64,000 nucleotides of DNA from Arion vulgaris (Eukaryota; Mollusca; Gastropoda; Stylommatophora; Arionidae), in the NCBI GenBank assembly GCA_020796225.1, contig CM036758.1, positions 69,717,366 through 69,781,365 of the forward strand. The letters are read 5' to 3'. This document shows, piece by piece, positions 34,801 through 43,472 of the stretch. The position numbers and the translations under genes were made by a program. Below the pieces are notes generated by a model. It was given only the letters and a program-made list of their open reading frames with translations, did not search any database and had not been told where the DNA came from. Positions within the stretch are counted from its first letter, which is position 1, and every line of letters starts with the position of its first letter.

Positions 34801-35207
34801 TGTTGTGATGAGGAATATTTCTATCTGTGAAATTATTGATTGCATCAGGGCTGTTTAGAGATTCAGTGTTTACACCTGGGGTTATCTTGCTTGTAGGTTT
34901 GCTAAGTCCATTGTCAATCCTTGAAGTGTGATCCCCATAGCTAAAGTCGTCCTGGTTATTCTCTACCCCATCGTGTGTGGTTGTTGGCGGGCATATCATT
35001 GTAGAAGAACCGTTTGTGTGCAAGGGATCAGAATCATTAGCGTCATAGTAGACGAGCTCACATAATTGGTTATCACTCTCTAAGTTCAGTTTCTTCTGAG
35101 TGTTATAATTTCGTGGTCGTCTTTTTTTACCTGCAGAAAACATGCGTTTTGCCACGGCCTCGTGAGATAGTTTGGCCCTGTTTGCACATCTTGATCTCAC
35201 TGTTGAT
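25880..35207 (-). CDS. Large low-complexity protein gene, unknown function
   Basis: About 9.3 kb of the minus strand is open in long frames that follow one another. My model has five exons: 35207-34128, 33964-29605, 29564-29286, 29184-28968 and 28860-25880 (stop), about 2,970 codons. All junctions are GT-AG and in phase. The protein is rich in Asn, Ser, Lys, Thr and Gln, poor in hydrophobics, and probably mostly disordered. I see no signal peptide, membrane segment or known domain. The first exon starts at an acceptor (GTATTTTCAG), so the 5' end lies further right. The introns are short (163, 40, 101 and 107 nt). The 40-nt one is doubtful, and single-base indels are the alternative. An AATAAA (minus strand) lies near 25460. 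I do not recognise the family. Confidence 0.72.
28968..29184 (-). CDS. Large gene, exon d
   Basis: 72 codons after acceptor GATATCAG: DALLSVRRMTVTIGQRLVQD, then NTFIINRKETISTAISEER and KIWQSFEQ. A well-mixed, probably helical segment, unlike the low-complexity flanks, and thus a candidate folded domain. The 101-nt intron before it joins in phase 0. The donor AAGC|GTGAAA is weak. Confidence 0.5.
29286..29564 (-). CDS. Large gene, exon c
   Basis: 93 codons, beginning SITNEDSIKYHFAEIECPGE and ending at SSK|GTAAAT. Its first part looks more ordered than the rest of the protein. In this frame the sequence stays open about 15 codons further upstream (YLFKQFPKRCYSQ), so the boundary with exon b may be a 1-nt indel rather than a 40-nt intron. 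Confidence 0.55.
29605..33964 (-). CDS. Large gene, exon b (1,453 codons)
   Basis: An uninterrupted frame of more than 4.3 kb, too long for chance in AT-rich DNA. Near its start is a helical-looking stretch MDQYLYENLRELASSAG (about 33.67-33.72 kb), followed about 50 residues later by a Cys-rich patch CPSAVHGMPCTEKCRLSKNC (about 33.48-33.54 kb). The remainder is Asn/Lys/Ser/Thr-rich, with the ERKDSHN heptad repeat at 30.66-30.83 kb. Function unknown. Confidence 0.75.
30659..30832 (-). repeat. Coding minisatellite, 21 bp x 8 (ERKDSHN heptapeptide)
   Basis: Eight in-frame 21-bp units inside exon b. One unit has E-K-K in place of E-R-K and one shows a G/A change. The copies are almost identical at nucleotide level, so the expansion is recent and probably length-polymorphic. 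Confidence 0.9.
34128..35207 (-). CDS. Large gene, exon a (not the first)
   Basis: 360 codons after a T-rich acceptor. It begins STVRSRCANRAKLSHEAVAK then RMFSAGKKRRPRNY, a basic segment that could be a nuclear localisation signal. The rest is acidic and Asn/Ser-rich. The frame stays open to 34013 but shifts relative to the next long frame. The proposed donor is AAG|GTGCTG at 34128. The true end could be a few tens of bases away. Confidence 0.65.
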
Positions 35208-35399
35208 CTGAAAATACACATTTGTTAATTATATGTTTTATTTTGCTTGTTAGAATGCTAGAAATCTGTAATAAAAGAGTTTTTTCTGTGTGTGACCCCC
35301 CGGCAATATAATGCCGACTAACTCAGACGAGAAAACTAACTTTCATGTTTAATGGGGGCTGGTTTTTGTATATGTTTTAGTTTATTTGTTTTGTTTATT

Positions 35400-35545
35400 G
35401 TGTTTATGTGTCTCCTTGAGAAAGATCTATGATCGAAACGTGGGATTATCGTTAGTTTTATATTTAATTAAACTCTTTCTTACTTATGTGATACTATACA
35501 CATTTGTCTTTGTTCCTTAAACGTCAATTTACTTAGTATCACCGC
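35400..35545 (+). mobile_element. Dispersed repeat flanking a 46-bp array (Penelope-like, tentative)
   Basis: ATGTGTCTCCTTGAGAAAG to CTTAAACGTCAATTT matches 40440-40580. The continuation GACCACCTC-GATTTGTA reappears only after the array at 36500. It carries the hairpin-GAAACG motif at 35414-35444. Confidence 0.5.
35414..35444 (+). ncRNA. Hammerhead-core-like hairpin motif
   Basis: CTTGAGAAA, stem GATC, loop TAT, stem GATC, then GAAACG. The stem differs from the GACC/GGTC and GGCC/GGTC of other copies by paired changes. Downstream CGTGGG...CGT could form a short helix III-like pairing. Confidence 0.35.
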
Positions 35546-36500
35546 AGCCTACCCACGGTTGTCTCCAGGTCTGATCTGGTAGTATCCCTGCTTGCCTACC
35601 CACGGTTGTCTCCAGGTCTGATCTGGTAGTATCACTGCTTCCTACCCACGATTGTCTCCAGATCTGATCTGGTAGTATCACCGCAGCCTACCCACGATTG
35701 TCTCCAGATCTGATCTGGTATCCTGCTTCCACCCAGATTGTATCTCGGGTCTGATCTCGTGAGTAATCTGCTCTACCCACGATTGTCTCAGGTCTGATTT
35801 GGTAGTATCCTGCTTCACCACGATTATCTCCAGATCTGAATCTGGTAGTATCACCGCTGCCTACCCACGATTGTCTCCAGGTCTGATCTGGTAGTATCCC
35901 TGCTGCCTACCCACGATTGTCTCCAGATCTGATCTGGTAGTATCACCGCTGCCTACCCACGATTGTCTCCAGGTCTGATCTGGTAGTATCCCTGCTGCCT
36001 ACCCACGATTGTCTCCAGATCTGATCTGGTAGTATCACCGCTGCCTACCCACGATTGTCTCCAGGTCTGATCTGGTAGTATCCCTGCTGCCTACCCACGA
36101 TTGTCTCCAGGTCTGATCTGGTAGTATCCCTGCTTCCTACCCACGATTGTCTCCACGTCTGATCTGGTAGTATCCCTGCTTCCTACCCACGATTGTCTCC
36201 AGGTCTGATTTGGTAGTATCCCTGCTTCCTACCCACGATTATCTCCAGATCTGATCTGGTAGTATCACCGCTGCCTACCCACGATTGTCTCCAGGTCTGA
36301 TCTGGTAGTATCCCTGCTTCCTACCCACGATTGTCTCCAGATCTGATCTGGTAGTATCACCGCAGCCTACCCACGATTGTCTCCAGGTCTGATCTGGTAG
36401 TATCCCTGCTTCCTACCCACGATTGTCTCCAGATCTGATCTGGTAGTATCACCGCTGCCTACCCACGATTGTTTCCAGGTCTGATCTGGTCTGATCTGGT
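35545..36500 (+). repeat. Minisatellite, about 46-bp unit x about 20, partly dimeric
   Basis: The unit is CTACCCACGATTGTCTCCAG, then (A/G)TCTGATCTGGTAGTATC, then CCTGC or ACCGC. In the centre, ATCTGATCTGG...CACCGC units alternate with GTCTGATCTGG...CCCTGC units, a dimeric higher-order pattern. It also contains the near-palindrome CCAGATCTGATCTGG. Units near 35710-35830 are degraded. Confidence 0.9.
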
Positions 36501-36834
36501 CTGACCACCTCAGATTTGTAGATCTCTGTACATATTGTGAGTTGGAATAGTGGGGGGTCAATGTTTGTTTCTTAACAGTATGTCGTGTTGCAGTTTCACA
36601 TGGACTTAACAGCATGTCGTGTTGCAGTTTCAAGTGGACACAATGCTGAATCGTCGCTGTTAAATATTTTGGCAAAAGGTATGTATGCTCATTCTTTTCC
36701 ATCTCTCACTTTTTATGCGCTTTCATCGACCTGTCTATTGTATTTCCTTGCTCGTTCCACCATTGATTCCAAACTCCTTCATTTTTACCACTGCCCTTTG
36801 GCGAGGCATTATTTATTTATATCATTATGTCTGC

Positions 36835-37275
36835 CCTTTTAGTAGTAGTGGTGGCAGTGGTAGTAGTAGTGATGATAATGCGGGTAGTGGTAGTAATAGT
36901 AGTTGTAGTAGTAGTGGTGACAGTGGTAGTAGTAGTGGCACTGGTAGTGGTGGTTGTGGTAGTAGTAGTATTAGTGGCAGTCGCAGTCGTGGTTTTGACA
37001 ATAGAAGTAGTGGTAGTAGTAACAGTAGTAGCAGTAGTGGTAGTGGTAGGGGTGTTAGTGGTAGTGGTGGTAGTAATAGTAGCAGTAATAGTGGTAGTAG
37101 TAGTTGTAGTAGGTGTAATAGTAGTAGTTCTAGCAAATACGAGTAGTAGTACTAGTGGCAGTGGTGGTAGTGGTGGTAGTAGTAGTAGCAGTAGCAGCAG
37201 TATTAGTGGTAGTAGTAGTAGTAGGAGTAGTAGTAGTAGCAGGGACAGTAGTAGCAGCAATGTTAATACTAATCT
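36835..37275 (+). repeat. Imperfect (AGT/GGT)n trinucleotide array
   Basis: About 440 bp of mixed AGT, GGT and AGC triplets. All six frames look open and give homopolymer-like Ser, Val, Thr or Leu peptides. Not coding. The stretch 36500-36835 holds no recognised gene. Confidence 0.9.
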
Positions 37276-37345
37276 CATTATCATCAAATATATTGCCCAG
37301 AGCAGAGCTTTGCCATCCTAACAGTCCTTCGGGATTTTCTCTTCT

Positions 37346-37596
37346 CCTTCTTCTTTGCGTTCGTTCTTTACGATTAATTTTAATTACTCTTTGTGATATG
37401 TTTGATCTTTGCCAAGAACGTATATACGTTGCACATTGGTTTGGTAGGCCCCTAAACGCATGGATTTTTACAAGTTTAGGACATGTGCATCCGATTTCAG
37501 CCAAACCTCCTTAGTCGCCTCTTACGACATGCATGGCAGGTAACAGTGGTTCTATTCTTTACACCCCAAATTTGGGCCCCGGTAACCACTCGGGCG
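37346..37596 (-). mobile_element. SINE family B copy
   Basis: From CTTCTTCTTTGCGTTCG to the inverted head ACTCGGGCG, about 250 bp. Possible target duplication GGATT(T/A)TTCTC on both sides, imperfect. Confidence 0.8.
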
Positions 37597-37619
37597 AGGA
37601 TTATTCTCTATCTCAGATG

Positions 37620-37975
37620 TTCCGCCTATACAGTCGTCATGCTCAAATCATCAGTGACGAGTCACCAAGTTAAATACAAATTAGATTCAGACCTTTGTCA
37701 ATAGATGTCTTCGACGGATTCTCAAACTGAGATGGTATGATAGAGTTGCAAACACAGAACTGTGGATAAGAAAGGGACAGGAACCCATGATGACCCAGGT
37801 CAAGTGGAGAAAATGGCGATGGGTCGGGCATACCCTACGGAAGACAAAGTCGAGTGTCACTAGACAAGCACTTGAGTGGAACCGGCAAGAAAAACGAAAT
37901 AGAGGACGCCCTAAACAGACCGGAAGACGAAGTCTTCTTGGGGAACTGAAGAGTGCTCAACTATCCTGGGAGACT
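37620..37975 (+). mobile_element. LINE 3'-end fragment fused to SINE A
   Basis: Encodes MTQVKWRKWRWVGHTLRKTK, RQALEWNRQEKRNRGRPK and LLGELKSAQLSWETT. It breaks directly into a family A SINE piece at about 37978. Confidence 0.7.
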
Positions 37976-37977
37976 AC

Positions 37978-38118
37978 AAGTAGGTCGATTTCTACGATGC
38001 TTTTTATTTACCTATATAGCTTCCCTAGGTCCTACATCAGTCGCCTTTTACGACATGCCTTGTAGGTGGCAGTGGTACTATTCTTTGCTTTCCTTGCGGG
38101 TCCTTCCACCACATGGGC
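37978..38118 (-). mobile_element. SINE family A, partial
   Basis: Contains CGATTTCTACGATGCTTTTT, TAGCTTCCCTAGGTCCTACA and ACGACATGCCTTGTAGGT. The (GAA)n end is missing at the LINE junction. A family F SINE fragment follows at 38120-38220. Confidence 0.65.
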
Positions 38119-38250
38119 GCCACAGAAACGAATTTGCTTCCAAACTGTCTGCCTCTGTGTTTGAACCAAGTACGCTTGGGTTGTGATCGCGCTCACTACA
38201 GCGTAAGCTACAGATGCCCACTATATTAATCTACTATATATATATATATG

Positions 38251-38435
38251 CAGTGGCGGCTCGTGATCATATTTGTTGGTGGAGCCAGACAAAAAATTAC
38301 AGGAAAATCGTGGTTTGTGCTATGTTATATTTTAGTATAATTATTAACAAATAATTTTTAAAATAATAAATACACGTAACTCATTATTTTTGGTGGGGCC
38401 GGGCTCCACTGGATCTTAATGACCAGCCGCCCCTG
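38251..38435. mobile_element. hAT-like MITE
   Basis: Starts CAGTGGCGGCTCGTGATC and ends CCAGCCGCCCCTG. Homologous along its length to 511-677. It sits in a TA run, so the target duplication (TATATATG/TATATATA) is uncertain. Confidence 0.75.
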
Positions 38436-38649
38436 TATATATATATGGCAACAATTCGTTATGTAGTGTACTCACGGTTCTTCAGTAAGTAGGGACTGTT
38501 GTAAAGAAGCTAAAGTTTCCTCTAGAGAACCTGTCGTGAAAATAAAAGATGTTTCCAATCTGTACCCTTACTAATAGTAATACATACTCTATGTCTTGTT
38601 AATATATTATGTAATACATACTCTATGTCTTGTTAATATATTGTGTAAT

Positions 38650-38840
38650 AATTTTGTCGAGTCACCAAGTTTAATACAAATAAGACTCAGAACTTTGTCA
38701 ACGGATGTCATCAGCGAATTCTCAGACTGAGATGGTGTGATAGAGTTACAAATACAGAACTGTGGATAAGAACAGGACAGGAAGCCATGGTGACCCAGGT
38801 CAAAAGGAGAACGTGTGATGGGTAGGGCCAGAGCCAATTA
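38650..38840 (+). mobile_element. LINE 3'-end fragment, left part, interrupted
   Basis: Matches 37640-37830 (GAGTCACCAAGTT, CAGAACTGTGGATAAGAA, GTGACCCAGGTCAA). The homology continues only at 39180, after about 340 bp of unrelated sequence. Confidence 0.6.
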
Positions 38841-39179
38841 TAAACTACTGGGTCTTCGGGCTCAGGTAAGAATTGTGGAAAATCAGACCACAACTACACC
38901 ACGTGACCTCGCATTCCAGTATTGGTGTATTTAGACGAATTTATTTTAAAATCAACACAAAATGCTAACTCGACGTCATATTATGCAACAAGTTAAGTTT
39001 AACAATAAGGAATATCAATATTATAAATATTTTTCACCAATAAATAAGCATAGACTCACCGAATTGAGTAAAATTGCAAAAAGCGTGCAGTGTTCTATCA
39101 AACATCTGTAATTTCCAGATCCCTTTTCTTATCTAGGTCAGGGAATACCCGGCCAGTTGTCTGGCCTGTACTAGAGTCT

Positions 39180-39420
39180 GGCTGTGGTCGGACACACCAT
39201 ACGAATGACAGAGTCCAGTGTCACTAGACAAGCACTTGAGTGGGACCCGCAAGGAAAACGAAAAATAGGACGCCATAAACAAACGTGGAGACGAAGTCTT
39301 CTTGATGAACTGAAGAGTGCTCAACTATCCTGGGAGACCATAAAGAAAAGAGCCAAAGACCGAGATGAGTGGCGAATAACTGTTGAGTCCCTATGCTTCC
39401 CGAGGAGAGGAGAGATATAA
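39180..39420 (+). mobile_element. LINE 3'-end fragment, right part
   Basis: Encodes VGHTIRMTESSVTRQALEWD, GRHKQTWRRSLLDEL, SAQLSWETIKKRAKDRDEWR and a stop after FPRRGEI. The intervening 38840-39180 is AT-rich and unrecognised. It is probably an insertion or a rearrangement. Confidence 0.7.
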
Positions 39421-39499
39421 GGTACGAAAGGCTATAATGTTACTTACAGTTTCACGCCTAGTGTCAGTACCTGAAATCAAGATACATATCAAGCAAAAA

Positions 39500-39720
39500 T
39501 AGAAAGAGTTGTGGAGGCAACAAACCCACAGTAAACACTCACAAGATCTCATCAGTAAACTAAACAGAAAAGAGAGGCAAGAAATATCGGTCTCAGTTCC
39601 ATGGAAGAGATTGAGCGAGTTGACCAGGATAGAGCGGGTTGACCAGGATAGAGCGCTATGGATAAATTACTTTCAGGCCTTATGTAACATATAACAGCAC
39701 AAGATAAATTATTATTATTA
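39500..39720 (+). mobile_element. LINE 3'-end fragment with (TTA)n tail
   Basis: Encodes RLSELTRIERV and the WINYFQALCNI end that matches the terminal WRNYLQALCNV of the 59.9-kb LINE, followed by ATTATTATTATT. A 24-bp internal duplication (GAGCG..TTGACCAGGATAGAGCG) is visible. Confidence 0.6.
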
Positions 39721-40002
39721 TGCATGGCGAGAATTGCTACAAACGGTGAGTAGTGAGTGCTTTTAAATAAAATCATATCTATATGTTCATGTGTAACTAG
39801 ATGTTTTAGAATCTAGGTTAGGAAAACTGATCATTGATGGAGACCCTCAGCACTTAGAATCTACTAGCCTTCAAACACATCTGACTTGTAGCATTCACTA
39901 TGAGAACACTGAAAATCAGTCACATCAATTCTATCGAATTACAACTTATTTCACAATCGATTTGCAGCATCCCCCCATCCACATCAATCACTGTGGGGTT
40001 AA

Positions 40003-40258
40003 CCACTCCTTGTGTGATTTGTAGCATCTGAGACTGCTAAAGAACAGATTGCTACATTGTGTCAGTAATGCGCAAACTACCCTGTAGGTCAGCATTTTAT
40101 CCGATTTCTGTATAAGCTTTTTTAATTTAAAAATAAAGAGTAGCTTGCTCAAGGCCCTACCTCAGTCACTTCTTACTGGAAAATGTCTTTGTGACATTAG
40201 CAGTCTTACTTTACTCTTGTCTGTCCCTCTTTGTCAGAGCCCACATGGCAACACACGA
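40003..40258 (-). mobile_element. Diverged SINE family A copy
   Basis: Order of blocks as in family A (TGTGATTTGTAGCATCTGAG, CATTTTATCCGATTTCTG, TAGCTTGCTCAAGGCCCTAC), with many substitutions. Confidence 0.5.
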
Positions 40259-40439
40259 GATATGGAATAACTTCATGATTCTCTTAAAATGTATTTAAGC
40301 TAGTCTTATGAACTATGTTTTTTCCTAGTTATTTTCTTTCTTCCTCTGGCCTACCCATTTTCAATTGCCATGCCTCGGTGAGTATTATTCGCTGTATCAA
40401 ATCTCCAGTCATCCTTCTTATTTGGATGTATGCTTTAGT

Positions 40440-40665
40440 TTATTTTGTCTATGTATTTCCTTGAAAAAGACCTGTGGTCGAAACGTGGGATTGTCGTTAG
40501 TTTTATATGTAGTTAAATTCTTGCTTACTTATGTGATACTACTACACGCTTGTCTTAGTTCCTTAAACGTTAATTAAATTAGTATCACTGCAGTCTATCT
40601 TGTCAACAGATCTGTTCTGACCACCTCCGATTTTTTAATGTTCGTACATCGCATATTTCAGGGTT
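40440..40665 (+). mobile_element. Unexpanded copy of the repeat that hosts the 46-bp array
   Basis: TATGTATTTCCTTGAAAAAG through TTAGTATCACTGCAGTCTAT matches 35405-35560 and then reads directly through one unit-like segment to TCTGACCACCTCCGATTT, matching sequence after the array at 36500. It includes the hairpin-GAAACG motif at 40459-40489 with stem GACC/GGTC. Confidence 0.6.
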
Positions 40666-40867
40666 TGTGAAGAGTTCTGGAAAGTGCCTTCGAGTGCACC
40701 TCGTATATGGTGATTCCTACTGCCTCTGATATTACTACGAACCTTCGTTTTCGTTGACAATCACAAGCCTTGAAATCATATTATCTAAACAGTAGTACTC
40801 GTTGTGCAATATTATTGGAAAGGAGATTTAATGGTCGTGTTACATAATTGAAAGGTAACCATGTTAC

Positions 40868-41060
40868 ATAATTGAACCATGTTTCTTAAAGATTAAAAAT
40901 AAAATTCCTACAAAATATCTCCAAAATTACATCAGGAATCTTCGCCTTGCTACGGAGTCTGTGCACTGCAGCTGAGATCTTCCTATGTAAAAAGAGATTG
41001 GAGCACACGTGGTTACTCACCGAAGTGCAATGATGATGGTCCTATCAACCAATCATAGTT
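40868..41060 (+). mobile_element. SINE family G, 3' half
   Basis: GGAGTCTGTGCACTGCAGCT, GAGATCTTCCTATGTAAAA and GTGGTTACTCACC blocks match 13800-13930. No tRNA head. Confidence 0.55.
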
Positions 41061-41079
41061 CTTATTATGATCTAGCTTT

Positions 41080-41585
41080 GGTGCTGTTCCCCTACCAAGT
41101 CTCTAATCTTCTCAAGACCTTTAGTATATACAAAGTTAAATTGTTTAGGTCATGTGTGATTCCTGTACTGACCTACGGTTGTGAAAGTTGAAATCAACAA
41201 ACAAAACTGATAAGAAACTGGACAGCTTTGAGAATAAATGTCTCTGTAAATTACTAAATGTAAAATGGAGTGATTTCGTTTCGAACAACACAGGCAGAGA
41301 TAGAACACACCAACAACCCGTATCAATATATTAGGAAACAGTGGAAATATTTAGGTCATGTTCTTAGATCAGACGAAAAGACTAAATCGACAACCTCCTG
41401 AGATGCACCAGTTGGAGAAAGAAACGTGGAAGACCAAAGACCACCTTCAAGAACAATCCTACAATAAAGTAAACTATTTGGATGTAAAACCATACAAGAT
41501 CTCCAACTGCTAGCAACGAACCCCATCACATGGAGATCTAAAACCTCTGCCCTATGTGCCGCCTTTGGCACGAAAGAACACTATC
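41080..41585 (+). mobile_element. LINE 3'-end fragment
   Basis: Encodes FRSCVIPVLTYGCES followed after a stop by degenerate QWKYLGHVLRSDEK, the usual LINE C-terminal order. Confidence 0.6.
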
Positions 41586-41819
41586 TATCTCCTTGATACC
41601 CCTACTGTTTTAGCAGGCGTTTCATTTCTGTTGTCATTGTAACAGCGGTGTAAGAAAGCTTCTTAACATCCTGGGCAGAGAATATGAAAAAAAGACACCT
41701 ACAAGACCGCATATCGAGGAAATTGGCTCATAAAACCAGCATGTCCTAGAGATTATGGCCACTCTAAAGTGGTCTTGGGAGAGAATGGAAAGCATGGTTC
41801 CTGCTGAGATTTCCCTGAT

Positions 41820-42190
41820 ACCTCGAGACGAAGGATTAACTTCTTTGCCCCGAGGTGCCCCTATTGCTGTTACTCTATGCTGAGAATGCAGCCCCATGCT
41901 GAGAATGCACGCCCCATGCTGAGAATGCACGCCTCATGCTGAGAATGCACGCCCCATGCTGAGAATGCACGCCTCATGCTGAGAATGCACGCCTCGCGAG
42001 AATGCACGCCTCATGCTGAGAATGCACGCCCCATGCTGAGAATGTTGTTCAAGATACAAACTCGTAGCTCCAGCAAAAATATTAGATATCTCATGTACAA
42101 AATACATGTGAACTGAATAACGCTATCCGGATTCGAACCCCCAACATTCAGAACGCAAATCAAACGTGTTAACCACTTTGCTACAAACAC
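41820..42190 (-). mobile_element. tRNA-derived SINE, family I, carrying an internal array
   Basis: The left end GACGAAGGATTAACTTC and right end CCGGATTCGAACCC...TTTGCTACAAACACC (inverted tRNA head) match the other family I copies. The middle is replaced by the 20-bp array. Confidence 0.65.
41876..42042 (+). repeat. Minisatellite, 20 bp x about 8
   Basis: Unit CATGCTGAGAATGCACGCCC with C/T variants and one shortened copy. Confidence 0.9.
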
Positions 42191-42192
42191 CC

Positions 42193-42455
42193 GCCCTTGT
42201 GTTGTCGGGGCTCGCAAGGGGAGCAAAGAATAGTAACACCGCGACCTACACGGCATGTCGTAAGAGGCGACTGAGGTAGGGGCCTAGGAAGCTACCCTAG
42301 TAAATAGAGATCGTCACAGAAATCGGATGTGCTGGCCTACTTGTAGGCGCATAACTGGCATAACGTACAATCACTCTTAGACTCGGATCACATTCAAATC
42401 ATAAAGAGTTGTTAACAAGTGGTCGCTATAAAGCGTTCAAATGAAGAAGAAGCTA
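42193..42455 (+). mobile_element. SINE family A copy
   Basis: TGTTGTCGGGGCTCGCAAGG, the CATGTCGTAAGAGGCGACTG core, ATCGGATGTGCTGGCCTACT and a GAAGAAGAAG tail: the best-preserved family A copy. Confidence 0.8.
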
Positions 42456-42654
42456 CAGTTTCACTCTCTCACTCCTTTCCTCAAACTCAAACACATAAGA
42501 CACATCCAATTAACCAACACTTCCCTGATGACATCCTTAAAACACTCTTACCATCCTGGAACTCACGAACAAACACTCTGGTAGACATTCTCGAATCTTA
42601 TGTTTGAGACCTTTGTTAAATCGAATCCACATTCTGGGGGAAAATTTATGGTAA

Positions 42655-42802
42655 GAAATTGCTAAAACACACATGCATTTACAACAAAGTGGAAGACACA
42701 TGCATTTACAACAAAGTGGAACACACATGCATTTACAGCAAAGTTGAACACACATGCATTTACAGCAAAGTGGAACACACATGCATTTACAGAAAAGTGG
42801 CA
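42655..42802 (+). repeat. Minisatellite, 27 bp x about 5
   Basis: Unit ACACACATGCATTTACAGCA then AAGTGGA, minor variants. Confidence 0.9.
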
Positions 42803-42885
42803 AAGACTTATAAATAATTGTACTTCGGAATCTATAACAAGACGAAATAATAATAAGTGTTTATCGTTGTTAACAATACGTACAA

Positions 42886-43051
42886 CAGTAGCGGCTCGTC
42901 ATTAGAGGCTAGTGGGGCCGGGCCCCACCAAAATTAAGGTGTAACGTGTATTTATTATTTTATACATTAAAATATATCCTAACCGAAACCATGATTTTTC
43001 CGAAAATATCTGTCTGGCCCCAACAACAAAAATGATCACGAGCCGCCACTG
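42886..43051. mobile_element. hAT-like MITE, inverted relative to the other two
   Basis: CAGTAGCGGCTCGTC at the left and GAGCCGCCACTG at the right. The interior is the reverse complement of 511-677. Flanks ACGTACAA and AACTACAA match at 6 of 8 positions. Confidence 0.75.
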
Positions 43052-43074
43052 AACTACAATACAGATGAGACTGC

Positions 43075-43460
43075 AGTAAAACTATTTGATTGGCGAAACA
43101 CGTATTAACAAAGTACTGTAGTTTTACAAATTACAAAAACAATGACAATATTCAGCAACGTTTCGACCAACAAGGCTTTTATCAAGCAAACGAACAATAG
43201 GAGTGACGAATTTACAAAAACACGAACATATGGACGACTACATACGGAGACATTCAAACGTTTCTCTAACGTTTCAGTCTATGACCCGTTTGAATGTCTC
43301 CGTATGTAGTCGTCCATATCTTCGTGTTTGTGTAAATTCGTCACTCCTGTTGTTCGTTTGTTGATAAAGCCTTGATGGTCGAAACGTTGCAGAATATGTC
43401 ATTGTTTTAACAATAACTAACAACTTTCGCCTTTATACGCTAAATAAATGACTATACATT
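43075..43460. mobile_element. Penelope-like terminal repeats in inverted, head-to-head arrangement (tentative)
   Basis: 43130-43262 is the reverse complement of roughly 43285-43410: both arms carry GACGACTACATACGGAGACA or its inverse, a GTTCGTTTG element and the hairpin-GAAACG motif (43155-43186 minus, 43360-43390 plus). The centre is an AACGTTTCTCTAACGTTT stretch. Similar arms occur at 49995-50340 and 54.1 kb. Confidence 0.5.
43155..43186 (-). ncRNA. Hammerhead-core-like hairpin motif
   Basis: Minus strand CTTGATAAAAGCC, loop TTGTT, GGTCGAAACGTTGC. A plus-strand twin is at 43360-43390 with loop TTGAT. Confidence 0.35.
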
Positions 43461-43472
43461 GATTGATTGATT

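Noticed and set aside
36685..37514. Ser-, Val- or Thr-rich open frames
   Set aside because: Every frame is open across a trinucleotide array. There is no codon signal or gene context.
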